Positions 1-8,973 of a DNA stretch of 64,000 bases are shown piece after piece. Position 1 is the first letter of the stretch, and each line of letters opens with the position of its first letter. The DNA is from Janthinobacterium fluminis (lineage in GTDB: Bacteria; Pseudomonadota; Gammaproteobacteria; Burkholderiales; Burkholderiaceae_D). The position numbers and the translations under genes were made by a program. The notes below the pieces were generated by a model. The model was not told the DNA's origin. It saw only the letters and a program-made list of their open reading frames with translations, and searched no databases. The stretch covers positions 496,001-560,000 of the forward strand of contig NZ_JAQQXR010000002.1 in NCBI RefSeq assembly GCF_028595325.1, written 5' to 3'.

Positions 1-105
1 CTCGCCCGGCTCGCGCTCGCGCAACTGGAACAGCCAGCGCCCGGCCAGCCCGCGCAGGCGCGCCGTGAGCGTGGCCGGCGGCGCCGGCGCTGGGTGTGTA
101 GACAT
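1..105 (-). CDS. DUF58 domain protein, N-terminal fragment
   Basis: The reading frame starts at an ATG at 105 and runs off the left edge, giving 35 residues beginning MSTHPAPAPPATLTARLRG and continuing with WLFQLRERE. It lies 65 bases downstream of a MoxR ATPase gene on the same strand. In many bacteria MoxR is followed by a DUF58 protein with a von Willebrand-like fold, and the two act together in cell-envelope or metal-insertion functions. The DUF58 call rests mainly on this neighbour, because too little protein is visible to see a domain. Confidence 0.6.
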   Translation of the reverse strand, partial: MSTHPAPAPPATLTARLRGLAGRWLFQLREREPGE

Positions 106-170
106 GTCCACCGTCCCTTGAAATAAGCCCCGGCCCCGGCTTTTTGCGGCCGAAGTCGCCCAGCCCGCCG

Positions 171-1103
171 CTACACCGCCACGGACTGCTGCAACTGCAG
201 CACCAGATCATGGCTGGCCAGCGCGATGCCGTGCGCCGACTTCAGCGGCCGCAGCCGGTGCGCGCAGACCGGCACCAACAGCGCCTGCACATCCTCCGGT
301 ATCACATGGTCGCGGCCCTCCAGCGCGGCCCAGGCGCGCGCCGCCTGCAGCAGCGCGATGGCCGCGCGCGGACTCAGCCCCTCGGCGAAGAAACCGTTCT
401 GCCGCGACGCCTGCGCCAGCGCCTGCACATAGTCGACCAGCGCCGGCGCCGTGTGGATGGCGCGCAGCGCGCGCTGGGCTGCGCCCAGCTCCTCGGGCGT
501 CATCGCCGCCGGCAGCGCCTTCAGCATGCGGCGCCTGTCCTCGCCCAGCAGCAGCGCCCGTTCGGCGGCCGGGTCCGGATAACCGAGCGACAGGCACATC
601 AAGAAGCGGTCCAGCTGCGACTCCGGCAGCGGGAAGGTGCCGACCTGGTGCGCCGGGTTTTGCGTGGCGATGACGAAGAACGGCTCCGGCAGCGCGCGCG
701 TGACGCCGTCGGCGCTGACCTGGCGCTCCTCCATCGCCTCCAGCAGGCCGGACTGGGTCTTCGGCGTGGCGCGGTTGATTTCGTCGGCCAGCAGCACCTG
801 GGTGAAGATGGGGCCGGGGTGGAATTCGAAGCTGTTCTTGTCGCGCGCGTAGATCGAGATGCCGGCCACGTCGGCCGGCAGCAGGTCGCTGGTGAACTGG
901 ATGCGGTTAAATTGCAGGCCGAGGGAAATGGCCAGCGCGTGCGCCAGCGTGGTCTTGCCGACGCCGGGCACGTCCTCGATCAGCAGGTGGCCGCCGGCCA
1001 GCAGGCAGGTCAGGGCCAGGCGCACCTGGCGGTCCTTGCCGACGACGATCTGGCCGACCTGGCGCGCCACCGCGTGCATTTTTGTGAACATGATCTTTTC
1101 CAT
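171..1103 (-). CDS. MoxR family AAA+ ATPase
   Basis: This is an AAA+ ATPase of the MoxR group, chaperone-like ATPases that usually work with DUF58/VWA partners. The sequence shows a Walker A (GVGKTT), a Walker B (LLADEINRA), a sensor-like IATQNP segment and the C-terminal lid helices (LSPRAAIALLQAARAWA). These fit the usual MoxR length of about 300 residues. The start at 1103 gives MEKIMFTKMHAV; a start at 1091 (MFTKMH) has a better-placed GGAA and may be the real one. The open frame extends upstream to 1196, but that extension looks unlike the family. The next gene downstream is the probable DUF58 partner. Confidence 0.9.
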   Translation of the reverse strand: MEKIMFTKMHAVARQVGQIVVGKDRQVRLALTCLLAGGHLLIEDVPGVGKTTLAHALAISLGLQFNRIQFTSDLLPADVAGISIYARDKNSFEFHPGPIFTQVLLADEINRATPKTQSGLLEAMEERQVSADGVTRALPEPFFVIATQNPAHQVGTFPLPESQLDRFLMCLSLGYPDPAAERALLLGEDRRRMLKALPAAMTPEELGAAQRALRAIHTAPALVDYVQALAQASRQNGFFAEGLSPRAAIALLQAARAWAALEGRDHVIPEDVQALLVPVCAHRLRPLKSAHGIALASHDLVLQLQQSVAV

Positions 1104-1299
1104 GAAAACGCAGGCGGCGCCGAAAAAACGCAGCGTCGCAGCGGCCGGCGCCAAGCGGGAAAGCGCGGCCGCGTGGTAGATTAGCGTTATACACACATTT
1201 TATACGTCTCATCACCCCCGCCAATGATTCTATGCGAGAACGGCGCGGCGGGGGCAATAATGATCGTGACGTGAGCGTAGCGGTACAGAAAAACGAGAC

Positions 1300-2229
1300 A
1301 TGAGCACAGCCATTTACAGTCACACCGATTGCCAGCGCCACGAGATGGGCGACTGGCACCCCGAGTCGCCCGCGCGGCTGCAGGCCATCAGCGACCAGCT
1401 GATACTGGCGCACATCAACGATTTGCTCGAACACCGCGAGGCGCCGCTGGCGCAACTGGCCGACATCGAGCGGGTCCACAGCAAGAACGCGATCGGCCTG
1501 GTGCGCGACCACATTCCGGCGCCCGGCCACTACTACCCGCTGGACGGCGACACGCTGCTCAACGCGCACAGCTGGAACGCGGCCCTGCGCGCGGCCGGCG
1601 CGGCGGTGGCGGCCACCGACGCCGTCATCGACGGCGAGCTCGACAACGCGTTTTGCGCCACCCGCCCGCCCGGCCACCACGCCCGCCCGTCCGAGCCGAT
1701 GGGTTTTTGCCTGTTTAACAATGTCGCCGTCGCGGCCCGCCACGCCCTCGACGCGCGCGGCCTGGAGCGCATCGCCATCGTCGACTTCGACGTGCACCAC
1801 GGCAACGGCACGGCCGAGGCGCTGGCCCGGGATCCGCGCGCGCTGATGGTCAGCTTCTTCCAGCACCCCTTCTACCCCTTCAGCGACGTCGAGCCGTACA
1901 CGGACAACTGCGTCAACGTGCCGGTGCCGGCGCGCTCGAAGGGCGACGTGGTGCGCCAGCTGGTGCTCGACCACTGGCTGCCGGCGCTGCACCGGCACCG
2001 GCCGCAGATGCTGTTCATCTCGGCCGGCTTCGACGCCCACCGCGAGGACGACGTCGGCGACATGGGCCTGGTCGAGGCCGACTACGCCTGGATCACCCGG
2101 CAAGTGATGGCCGTGGCCAGGCTATACGCGGGGGGGCGCATCGTCAGTTGCCTGGAGGGCGGCTACAACCTGTCGGCGCTGGGGCGCAGCGTGGCCGCGC
2201 ACGTGCGCGCCTTGGCCGAGCTGGACTAG
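1300..2229 (+). CDS. Histone deacetylase family protein (acetylpolyamine/acetoin-utilisation type)
   Basis: This 309-residue protein has the arginase/deacetylase fold of class II HDAC-like bacterial enzymes, zinc hydrolases that remove acetyl groups from amines or protein lysines. Visible motifs in order are HPESPARL near the N-terminus, TRPPGHHA with the catalytic His pair, GFCLFNNVAVAA, DFDVHHGNGT with the zinc-binding Asp and His, SAGFDAHREDD with the second zinc Asp, and LEGGYN near the end. All key residues are present. It stands alone, in the opposite direction to the MoxR gene. The substrate (polyamine, acetoin-linked or protein) cannot be read from sequence. Confidence 0.92.
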   Translation: MSTAIYSHTDCQRHEMGDWHPESPARLQAISDQLILAHINDLLEHREAPLAQLADIERVHSKNAIGLVRDHIPAPGHYYPLDGDTLLNAHSWNAALRAAGAAVAATDAVIDGELDNAFCATRPPGHHARPSEPMGFCLFNNVAVAARHALDARGLERIAIVDFDVHHGNGTAEALARDPRALMVSFFQHPFYPFSDVEPYTDNCVNVPVPARSKGDVVRQLVLDHWLPALHRHRPQMLFISAGFDAHREDDVGDMGLVEADYAWITRQVMAVARLYAGGRIVSCLEGGYNLSALGRSVAAHVRALAELD

Positions 2230-2333
2230 CGCGCCGAGCCGGCCGGCCGGCCCGAAGCGGCCACGAAAGTCCGCCCTTGCCGCGCCAAGCACGTAAAATA
2301 GCGGATTGACTGAACGATTTCGAAGGTAAGAGC

Positions 2334-3281
2334 ATGGCAATCCAATGGTATCCCGGACATATGAACGCCGCCCGCAAGAAGGCGGCGGAGACGATGGAAA
2401 ACACCGACCTGGTCATTGAAGTGGTCGATGCCCGGCTGCCCGAGGCCAGTTGCAACCCGATGGTCGAGGAGTTGCGCCTGTTCCGCCAGCGCCCCTGCCT
2501 GAAAATCCTCAACAAGACCGACCTGGCCGACCCGGCCGCGACGGCCGCCTGGGTCGCCTACTACAACGCCCAGGAGGGCGTGACGGCGTATGCGATGACG
2601 ACCAAGAAGCCGGGCGAGGTGGCGCGCATCCCCGAGCTGGCCAAGTCGCTGGCGCCGCACCGCGGCGTGCCGACCAAGCCGCTGCGCATCATGATCATGG
2701 GCATCCCCAACGTCGGCAAGTCGACGCTGATGAACGCGCTGCTGAAAAAGCGCGTGGCCAAGGTCGGCGACGAGCCGGCCGTGACGAAGATGCAGCAAAA
2801 GCTCTACCTCGACAAAAACACTATCCTCACCGACACGCCCGGCATGCTGTGGCCGAAGATCGCCATCCCCAGCGACGGCCTGATGCTGGCGGCCAGCCAC
2901 GCGATCGGCTCGAACGCGCTGATCGAGGAGGAGGTGGCCGTGTTCCTGGCCGAGGAGCTGCTCAAGCGCTACCCGGCGCTGCTGACGGCGCGCTACGGCT
3001 TCAAGACCGAGGACCTGGACGCCATCGGCGTCGTCGAGGGCATCGGTGCGCGGCGCGGCTACCGCCAGAAGGGCGGCGACCTGGATTTCGAGAAAGCCTC
3101 GCACACGCTGCTGCTGGACTACCGCAGCGGCGTGCTGGGGCGGATTTCGCTGGAAACGCCGGCCACCCGCGCCGCGCTGCTGGAGGCGCACGCCGCCGAG
3201 ATGGCGGAGAAGGCGGCCAAGGCGGCCGCCCTGGCCGCCGAAAAAGCCAAGGCCGCCGCCAGCGGCCGGCGCGGCACCTGA
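2334..3281 (+). CDS. ylqF: Ribosome biogenesis GTPase YlqF/RbgA
   Basis: This is a circularly permuted GTPase that acts late in 50S ribosomal subunit assembly. The permuted order is clear: the G4 motif NKTD is near residue 60, the P-loop GIPNVGKST follows at about 123-131, and the G3 motif DTPGM is near 167. The N-terminal WYPGHM segment is typical of the family. The C-terminus carries an Ala/Lys-rich tail of about 30 residues that is probably disordered. Length (315 aa) is normal. The gene is single, about 100 bases after the deacetylase gene. Confidence 0.94.
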   Translation: MAIQWYPGHMNAARKKAAETMENTDLVIEVVDARLPEASCNPMVEELRLFRQRPCLKILNKTDLADPAATAAWVAYYNAQEGVTAYAMTTKKPGEVARIPELAKSLAPHRGVPTKPLRIMIMGIPNVGKSTLMNALLKKRVAKVGDEPAVTKMQQKLYLDKNTILTDTPGMLWPKIAIPSDGLMLAASHAIGSNALIEEEVAVFLAEELLKRYPALLTARYGFKTEDLDAIGVVEGIGARRGYRQKGGDLDFEKASHTLLLDYRSGVLGRISLETPATRAALLEAHAAEMAEKAAKAAALAAEKAKAAASGRRGT

Positions 3282-3303
3282 TCCGATCCGCGCGGGCGCG
3301 CGC

Positions 3304-4140
3304 CTAGGGGTCCGCCGGCAGGTCGGGCGCGGCCGGCGCGCCGAAGCGGAAGCTCGTCACCGCCAGCGCGCCGAAGAAATCGTCCTCGTGGTAGACCGTC
3401 GCGGCCGCCTCTTGCTCGGCCGCGCCCAGCGCCACCATCAGCGGCAGCAGGTGGTCTTCATAGGGGTGCGCCTGGCGCGCCGCCGGCGCCTCGCTCCAGC
3501 GCAGCAGTTGCGCCAGCCGTTCGGCCGGCGCCAGCGCCATCGTCTCGCGCAGCCAGCTGTCGAACTGCTGCGAGGCGTGGCCGCCGCCGGGGCCGAACTG
3601 GCGCAGGTTGTGGTAGCTCAGGCCGCTGCCGATGATCAGCACGCCCTCGTCGCGCAGCGGCGCCAGCGCGCGCCCCGCCTGCACATGGGTCAACGCGTCG
3701 TAGCCATGCTTGAGCGACAGTTGCACGACGGGGACGTCGGCCGCCGGATAGATCGGGTACAGCACGCTGAAGGTGCCGTGGTCGTAGCCGCGCCGCTCGT
3801 CCAGGCTGGCCGCCTGGCCGGCGCCGTCGAGCAGGGCCTTGACGCGCGCCGCCAGCGCCGGCTCGCCCGGCGCCGGATAGTGCAACTCGTAGGTGTGGGC
3901 GGGAAAGCCCGAATAGTCGTAGATCATGCCGGGCTGGGCGCCCGAGGACAGCAGGAATTGCGGCCCCTCCCAGTGCGCCGTGACGACGAGGACGGCGCGC
4001 GGCGTCGTGCCGATCTGCCGGGGGATGTCTTGCAGCGAGGCCAGCAGCCTGTCGTAGCGGCCGCCGTACTGGTCCAACATGAAGGGCCACGGCCCGCCGC
4101 CGTGGGACAGGAAATAGGTGGGAAGCATCAGGTCGGACAT
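3304..4140 (-). CDS. Class III extradiol ring-cleavage dioxygenase (DODA/YgiD type)
   Basis: This 278-residue protein matches the 4,5-DOPA dioxygenase extradiol group (LigB superfamily), non-haem iron enzymes that cleave catecholic rings. Visible family features are FLSHGGGPWPFM at the N-terminus, VTAHWEGPQ, the YDHGTFSVLYPIYP segment and GSGLSYHNLRQFG, which supply the iron-binding histidines. The start at 4140 (MSDLMLPTYF) is preceded by GAGGAG; a longer frame begins at 4188 but lacks this signal. It is transcribed divergently from a LysR gene across 133 bases, so LysR is probably its regulator. The natural substrate is unknown. Confidence 0.9.
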   Translation of the reverse strand: MSDLMLPTYFLSHGGGPWPFMLDQYGGRYDRLLASLQDIPRQIGTTPRAVLVVTAHWEGPQFLLSSGAQPGMIYDYSGFPAHTYELHYPAPGEPALAARVKALLDGAGQAASLDERRGYDHGTFSVLYPIYPAADVPVVQLSLKHGYDALTHVQAGRALAPLRDEGVLIIGSGLSYHNLRQFGPGGGHASQQFDSWLRETMALAPAERLAQLLRWSEAPAARQAHPYEDHLLPLMVALGAAEQEAAATVYHEDDFFGALAVTSFRFGAPAAPDLPADP

Positions 4141-4235
4141 GGCAAACTCCTCGTTGGGCCTGGCGCGCGCGCAGGCGCCGCCTTTCATCGCTTCACTATA
4201 GGCATAGCCTGTTTGTTAATCAAGACGCGAAATAT

Positions 4236-4245
4236 TGATATATCA
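4236..4245. promoter_or_regulatory. Palindrome in the dioxygenase/LysR divergent intergenic region
   Basis: A perfect 10-base palindrome TGATATATCA sits in an AT-rich patch between the divergent dioxygenase and LysR genes. Its position 29 bases upstream of the LysR start fits an autoregulatory LysR operator. This is inference from position and symmetry only. Confidence 0.4.
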
Positions 4246-4273
4246 TTGCCGTTTTGTTGATGATCGCCTTCGC

Positions 4274-5179
4274 ATGGACACTTTGCTCAGCATGCGCGTT
4301 TTTCGCGCCGTCGTCGAACTGGAAAGCTTTGTGCGCGCGGCCGAGCGGCTGGAGCTGTCGGCGGCGATGGCCAGCAAGCACGTCATGCACCTGGAGCGCC
4401 ACCTCGACGCGCGCCTGCTCAACCGCAGCAGCCGCCACCTGAGCCTGACCGAAAGCGGGCGCGTGTATTTCGACCAGTGCCGCGACATGCTCGACAGCCT
4501 GGACGAGGTCGAGGCGACGCTGGGGCGCACCGCCGTGGTGCCGCGCGGCACGCTCAAGCTGAGCGCGCCCGTGTGGTTCGCCAACCCCATCTTCACGCGC
4601 GCGCTGGCGGCCTACCGGACCGGTTTTCCCGAGGTGGGCTTCGACATCGACCTGAGCGGACGCGCCGTCAACCTCGTCGAGGAGGGCTTCGACCTGGCGC
4701 TGCGGGTCGGCCAGGCGCCGGCCGCCAGCCTGATCGCGCGCCCGCTCGGCCCCGTGCAATTCCACCTGGTGGCCGCGCCCGCCTACCTGGAGCGGGCCGG
4801 CCGGCCGCGCCAGGCGGCCGAGCTGGCGCGCCACGCGGCCATCCTGTACACCTTGCTGGCGTCGGGGACGGAGCTGGTGCTGGACGGCCCGCTCGGCAGG
4901 GAAAGCGTCAGGCTGGCGCCGGTGCTGCAGACGAACAACGAGAGCCTGATGCACGCCGCCGTCCTGGACGGCATGGGCGTGGCCCTGCTGCCGTCGTGGC
5001 AGACGGCGGGCGACCTGGCGGCCGGCCGGCTGGAGCGTCTGCTGCCCGGCTACGCGGCGCCGGCGGCCACGCTGTACGCCGTCTACACGAGCCGCCGCTA
5101 CCTGTCGTCGAAGGTGCGCACCTTCATCGACTTCCTGGCCGGCGACGGGCGCCTCGACCTGCGCGACGGCGCGGCGTGA
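4274..5179 (+). CDS. LysR family transcriptional regulator
   Basis: This 301-residue regulator has the N-terminal winged helix-turn-helix (MRVFRAVVELESFVRAAERLELSAAMASKHVMHLE) and a C-terminal periplasmic-binding-like effector domain. It belongs to the subgroup that binds promoters of oxidoreductase genes. I chose the start MDTLLSMRVF at 4274 because the family begins just before the helix-turn-helix; the frame is open from 4235. It is divergent from the dioxygenase gene, which is its most likely target. The effector is unknown. Confidence 0.92.
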   Translation: MDTLLSMRVFRAVVELESFVRAAERLELSAAMASKHVMHLERHLDARLLNRSSRHLSLTESGRVYFDQCRDMLDSLDEVEATLGRTAVVPRGTLKLSAPVWFANPIFTRALAAYRTGFPEVGFDIDLSGRAVNLVEEGFDLALRVGQAPAASLIARPLGPVQFHLVAAPAYLERAGRPRQAAELARHAAILYTLLASGTELVLDGPLGRESVRLAPVLQTNNESLMHAAVLDGMGVALLPSWQTAGDLAAGRLERLLPGYAAPAATLYAVYTSRRYLSSKVRTFIDFLAGDGRLDLRDGAA

Positions 5180-5339
5180 CGGCGCCGTTTGCGCCGCCCC
5201 CGGCATGTCGTCCCTGCCGCTTTTTACGCGCGGCGAGGCGCCAGCGCGGCCGCGCCCAGCCTCGTATAATGAGGCGAATTTTGTGCGCGCCGCCCGCCGC
5301 CGGGCGCGGGCCTGGCCGTCTTTTCCGAAAACGAACCCC

Positions 5340-7235
5340 ATGACTTCTCCCGTACCACGCCGGCTTGCGCCGGTTTGCGTCCTGGCGCTGTGCCTGTCGG
5401 CGCCGGCGCTCGGTGCCGACATGGCGCTGCCGTCCATCGTCGTCAGCGGCGCCCGTCCCGGCGAGGACGCGGCGGCGCCCATCGGCGCCGTCGTCATCAG
5501 CGGCGAGGCGATCCGCCGCAGCGGCGCCGGCGGGCTGATGGCGGCCCTGCGCAAGCTGGGCGTCGCCGTGCCGCGCCGCCACCGCGCCGGCAAGCCGGGG
5601 CCGCGCGCCGGCGGCGCCGCCAGCCTGCACGAGGCCACGCTGCTCGACGGCGCGAGCCTGGCCGAGCAAGACCCCGACGACGCCTTGCTGGCGACGCTGC
5701 CGCTGGAGCGCATCGAGCGCGTCGAGATCAGCGGCGGCGCCGGCGCCGCCGTCATCAACGTCGTCACCCGGCCGCCGTCCGCGACGGCCGCGCACGGCGG
5801 CGTGTCCGCCGAGGCGGGCCAGTACGGCCGGCGCGAGGGCCGCGCCGCCATCGCCCAGGCATGGGACGGCTTTGCCCTGGACGCCGCCGCCAACGGCGAG
5901 CGCAGCGACAACGTCCGCGCCGACAGCCGTTTCCGCCGCTCCGGCTTCAGCGCCGCCGCCGACTGGAGCGGCAAGGACGGCGGCGCCGGCGTCAACGTCG
6001 AGAGCGCGCGCCAGAGCGCGCGCTTCCAGGCGCCGTGGCACGCCTGGCTGGACCGGCGCGCCGCCCGCCCCGACGTCGAAGAGGAAGACCTCGGCGCGCT
6101 GGACAGCTGCCGCGTCGGCGCCTTCGCCGACCGCCGCATCGGCAACCTCAAGCTGTCGCTGGACCTGACGCGGCGCGAGAAAACCATCACTACCACCTAT
6201 GTGCGCGACTATGGGCGCAGCGTGGCCACCTACGCCAGCGGCCAGACCCAGCTTGCGCCGCGCCTGCGCCACCGCGCCAAGGGCGCCGGCCTGGCCAACG
6301 AGCTGGTGCTGGGCGTCGACCTCGCCCGCTGGCGCCACGCCAGCGCCACCGACGGCGGCCGCGTCGACACGCTGCAGCGTTCGCGCGCGCTGTACCTGCG
6401 CGACGAGCTCAAGTTCGACGCCCACGCCGCCCGCATCGCCGTCGGCGCGCGGCGCGAGCTGTTCCGCCGCGAGGCGCACAACCCCGACTATCCCGATACG
6501 GTCGAGCGCAGCGTCCAGGGCCACAACGCCTGGGACGTGGAGGCCAGCATCAAGCCGCTGCCGGCGCTGACGCTGCACGCCAAGGCCGGGCAAAGCTACC
6601 GCGTCGACGACAAGGGCTATACGAGCGCCTCGCTGACGCCGCTGGCCGGCGAAGTGGCGCACGACCTGGAGCTCGGCGCCGCGCTGGAGCGGGAGGCGGG
6701 CAGCGTCGGCCTGCGCCTGTTCCGCCGCCGTCTGAACAACGAGATCGTGTTCGACCAGAGCCTCGGCCAGATGGGCGCGAACCGCAACCTCGACCCCACC
6801 CAGCGCCACGGCGTCGAACTCGACGCCAGCGCCCGCCTGGGCGCGGAGTGGCAGTTGAGCGGCCGCGCGCAATACCTGCGCGCCCGTTTCAGCAGCGCGC
6901 CGCGCGACGACATCGACATCGCGCTGCTGCCCCGCCACAGCGTGTCGGCGCGGCTGTCCTGGCTGGCTTCCGCCGGCCACAGCGCCGACATCGGCGTGCA
7001 ATGGTCGCAGTTGCAGCGCTACGGCGCCGACGCCGGCCGGCGCTGCCCGGCGGTGCTGCCCTCGTTCACGACCTTCGATGCGCGCTACGCCAGAACGCTC
7101 GGCCCGTGGGAGCTGGCGCTCGGCGCCAGCAACCTGGCGGACCGCCGCCACAGCGGACTGGCGCTGAGCTGCCAACTGGCCCTGTACCAGGACGAGCGCC
7201 GGCAGATTACACTGACGGCCCGTTACTCCTTTTGA
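5340..7235 (+). CDS. TonB-dependent outer membrane receptor, BtuB-like
   Basis: This 631-residue protein has a signal peptide (LAPVCVLALCLSAPALGA), a plug region in which SIVVSGARPG resembles a TonB-box neighbourhood and ERIEISGGAGAAVINVVTR is the usual end of the plug, then a beta-barrel ending in ARYSF with a terminal Phe. It transports a substrate across the outer membrane with TonB energy. The next gene, 14 bases on, is a BtuF-like binding protein, so cobalamin or a related corrinoid is the likely substrate. I see no cobalamin riboswitch in the 160 bases upstream, only a TATAAT at 5265-5270. The plug is short and lacks a standard long N-terminal segment. Confidence 0.82.
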   Translation: MTSPVPRRLAPVCVLALCLSAPALGADMALPSIVVSGARPGEDAAAPIGAVVISGEAIRRSGAGGLMAALRKLGVAVPRRHRAGKPGPRAGGAASLHEATLLDGASLAEQDPDDALLATLPLERIERVEISGGAGAAVINVVTRPPSATAAHGGVSAEAGQYGRREGRAAIAQAWDGFALDAAANGERSDNVRADSRFRRSGFSAAADWSGKDGGAGVNVESARQSARFQAPWHAWLDRRAARPDVEEEDLGALDSCRVGAFADRRIGNLKLSLDLTRREKTITTTYVRDYGRSVATYASGQTQLAPRLRHRAKGAGLANELVLGVDLARWRHASATDGGRVDTLQRSRALYLRDELKFDAHAARIAVGARRELFRREAHNPDYPDTVERSVQGHNAWDVEASIKPLPALTLHAKAGQSYRVDDKGYTSASLTPLAGEVAHDLELGAALEREAGSVGLRLFRRRLNNEIVFDQSLGQMGANRNLDPTQRHGVELDASARLGAEWQLSGRAQYLRARFSSAPRDDIDIALLPRHSVSARLSWLASAGHSADIGVQWSQLQRYGADAGRRCPAVLPSFTTFDARYARTLGPWELALGASNLADRRHSGLALSCQLALYQDERRQITLTARYSF

Positions 7236-7249
7236 ATGAAAGCCCGCCG

Positions 7250-8152
7250 ATGACGAACGCCCGCCGCCTGATCCCCTGCCTGATGCTGCTCTGGCCGGCC
7301 GTGTGCCTGGCCGGCGTCAGCGTGCGCGACGACGCCGGCCGCAGCGTGACGCTGGCGCAGCCGGCCCGGCGCGTCGTCGCCATGGCGCCGCATGTGACCG
7401 AGCTGCTGTTTGCCGCCGGCGGCGGCGCGCGCGTGGTCGGCGTGATGAACCACAGCGACTATCCGCAGGCGGCCCGGCGCCTGCCCGTGGTCGGCAGCAA
7501 CGACCAGATCGACGTCGAGCGCGTGCTGGCGCTGCAGCCCGACCTGCTGGTGGTCTGGCAGAGCGGTAACACGGCGCGCCAGCTCGAGCAGTTGCGCGCG
7601 CTGGGCATCCCGATTTTCTACAGCGAGCCGCGCAAGCTCGACGACGTCGCCGACAGCCTGATCCGCTTCGGCCGCCTGCTCGACAGCGAGGCGGCGGCGC
7701 AGGCGGCGGCGCGGGCCTACCGGGCGCGCATCGCCGCGCTGACGGCGACCTACGCGCAGCGCCCGGCCGTGCGGGTGTTCTATCAGATCTGGGAGCGGCC
7801 GCTGTTCACGCTGAACGGCCAGCACATCGTCAGCGATGCGCTGCGCGCCTGCGGCGGCCGGAACATCTTCGCCGACCTGAACGTGGTGGCGCCGTCGGTA
7901 GGCGCCGAGGCGGTGCTGCAGGCGAACCCCGAGGCCATCGTCGGCGGCAAGGCGCGCGAAGGCGGCGGCATCGACGTGTGGCGCGAGTACAAGAGCATGC
8001 TGGCGGTGCAGCGCGGCAACCTGTTCACGCTCGACGGCGACATGCTGGCCCGCGCCACGCCGCGCATGGCCGACGCCGTGCAGACGCTGTGCGAGCAGCT
8101 GGAGCTGGCGCGGCGGCGCCGCCAGGCCGGCAAGCAGGCGGCGGGCGCTTAA
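7250..8152 (+). CDS. Periplasmic cobalamin-type ABC substrate-binding protein (BtuF-like)
   Basis: This 300-residue protein has a signal peptide (LIPCLMLLWPAVCLAG) without a lipobox, then a helical-backbone substrate-binding domain of the BtuF/FepB type: RRVVAMAPHVTELLFAAG, VVGVMNHSDYP, VERVLALQPDLLVVWQSGN and VAPSVGAEAVLQANPEAIV. It collects vitamin B12 or an iron chelate in the periplasm for an ABC importer. It follows the TonB receptor directly, probably in one transcript. No permease or ATPase gene (btuC, btuD) is nearby, so these must lie elsewhere. The cobalamin assignment is inferred from resemblance and the pairing. Confidence 0.85.
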   Translation: MTNARRLIPCLMLLWPAVCLAGVSVRDDAGRSVTLAQPARRVVAMAPHVTELLFAAGGGARVVGVMNHSDYPQAARRLPVVGSNDQIDVERVLALQPDLLVVWQSGNTARQLEQLRALGIPIFYSEPRKLDDVADSLIRFGRLLDSEAAAQAAARAYRARIAALTATYAQRPAVRVFYQIWERPLFTLNGQHIVSDALRACGGRNIFADLNVVAPSVGAEAVLQANPEAIVGGKAREGGGIDVWREYKSMLAVQRGNLFTLDGDMLARATPRMADAVQTLCEQLELARRRRQAGKQAAGA

Positions 8153-8264
8153 GCGGGACTTAATTTGCCGGAGAAACGGGATTTTTTGCCGCCGGCCCCG
8201 GAACGGCGCCCGAAAAAGTGGTAATCTCGCCCCATCAGTTACCCTAATATCATGAAGGATTGTT

Positions 8265-8969
8265 ATGCGTCTTTTGCGTCTCTTGCTCGCCGCCGTCACC
8301 CTGATGGCATCCACCTCCGGCGCCTTCGCGGCCGAACCGCAAAACGGTGTCGACTACACGACGCTGGACGCGACCACGCGTCCGGACACGGGCAAAAAAA
8401 TCGAGGTCGTCGAGTTTTTCATGTATTCCTGCCCGCATTGCCACTCGCTGGAACCCTTGATGAGCGAGTGGGTCAAGAAGCAGGGCGACAACATCGTGTT
8501 CCGCCGCGTCCACATGGCCTTCTCCGGCCCCAACGACCCGCAGGCGCACGCCTATGTGACGCTGGAGGCGATGGGCAAGCTGGACCTGGTGCACGATAAG
8601 ATTTTCCGCGCCGTCCACGTCGAGCGCAACCGCCTGAACAAGGATGAGGCGCTGACCGATTTCATCGCCAAGAACGGCGTCGACAAGGCCAAGTACCTGG
8701 AATTTTTCAATTCCTTCGCCGTTCAAACGAAAATGAAACGCGGCGCCTCGCTGATTAACACCTACAAGTTGACCAGCGCGCCGAGCATCGTCATCGATGG
8801 CCGCTTCGTCACCTCGCCGGCGCAGGCGGGCCGCCCGAATCAGCCTGAGCTGCAATCCCAGCAGGCTACCCTGAAAGTGATGGACATGCTGGTGGCGCGG
8901 GCGCTCAAGGAAAGCGGCAAGGGCGCCGCGGCGGCTCCGGCCGCCCCCGTGAAAACGGCAAAGAAGTAA
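8265..8969 (+). CDS. dsbA: Thiol:disulfide interchange protein DsbA
   Basis: This 234-residue periplasmic oxidoreductase introduces disulfide bonds into secreted proteins. It has a cleavable signal peptide ending GAFAAE, the thioredoxin-fold active site CPHC at residues 56-59 after FFMYS, the helical insertion, and a cis-Pro region in TSAPSIVIDGRF. The C-terminal Ala/Lys-rich tail (about 15 residues) is an extension. The start at 8265 has an AAGGA upstream. The next gene begins 4 bases after the stop and encodes a small membrane protein with a conserved cysteine pair, so the two are probably co-translated. Confidence 0.95.
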   Translation: MRLLRLLLAAVTLMASTSGAFAAEPQNGVDYTTLDATTRPDTGKKIEVVEFFMYSCPHCHSLEPLMSEWVKKQGDNIVFRRVHMAFSGPNDPQAHAYVTLEAMGKLDLVHDKIFRAVHVERNRLNKDEALTDFIAKNGVDKAKYLEFFNSFAVQTKMKRGASLINTYKLTSAPSIVIDGRFVTSPAQAGRPNQPELQSQQATLKVMDMLVARALKESGKGAAAAPAAPVKTAKK

Positions 8970-8973
8970 AGCG

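Noticed and set aside
5180-5339. Cobalamin riboswitch before the BtuB-like receptor
   Set aside because: I do not find the conserved B12-box sequence, and the region is only 160 bases, of which part is coding-like.
5375-7240. Long plus frame through the TonB receptor running into the BtuF-like gene (to 8152)
   Set aside because: Only the part from 7250 is a real protein. The upstream part is Arg/Ala-rich shadow of the receptor.
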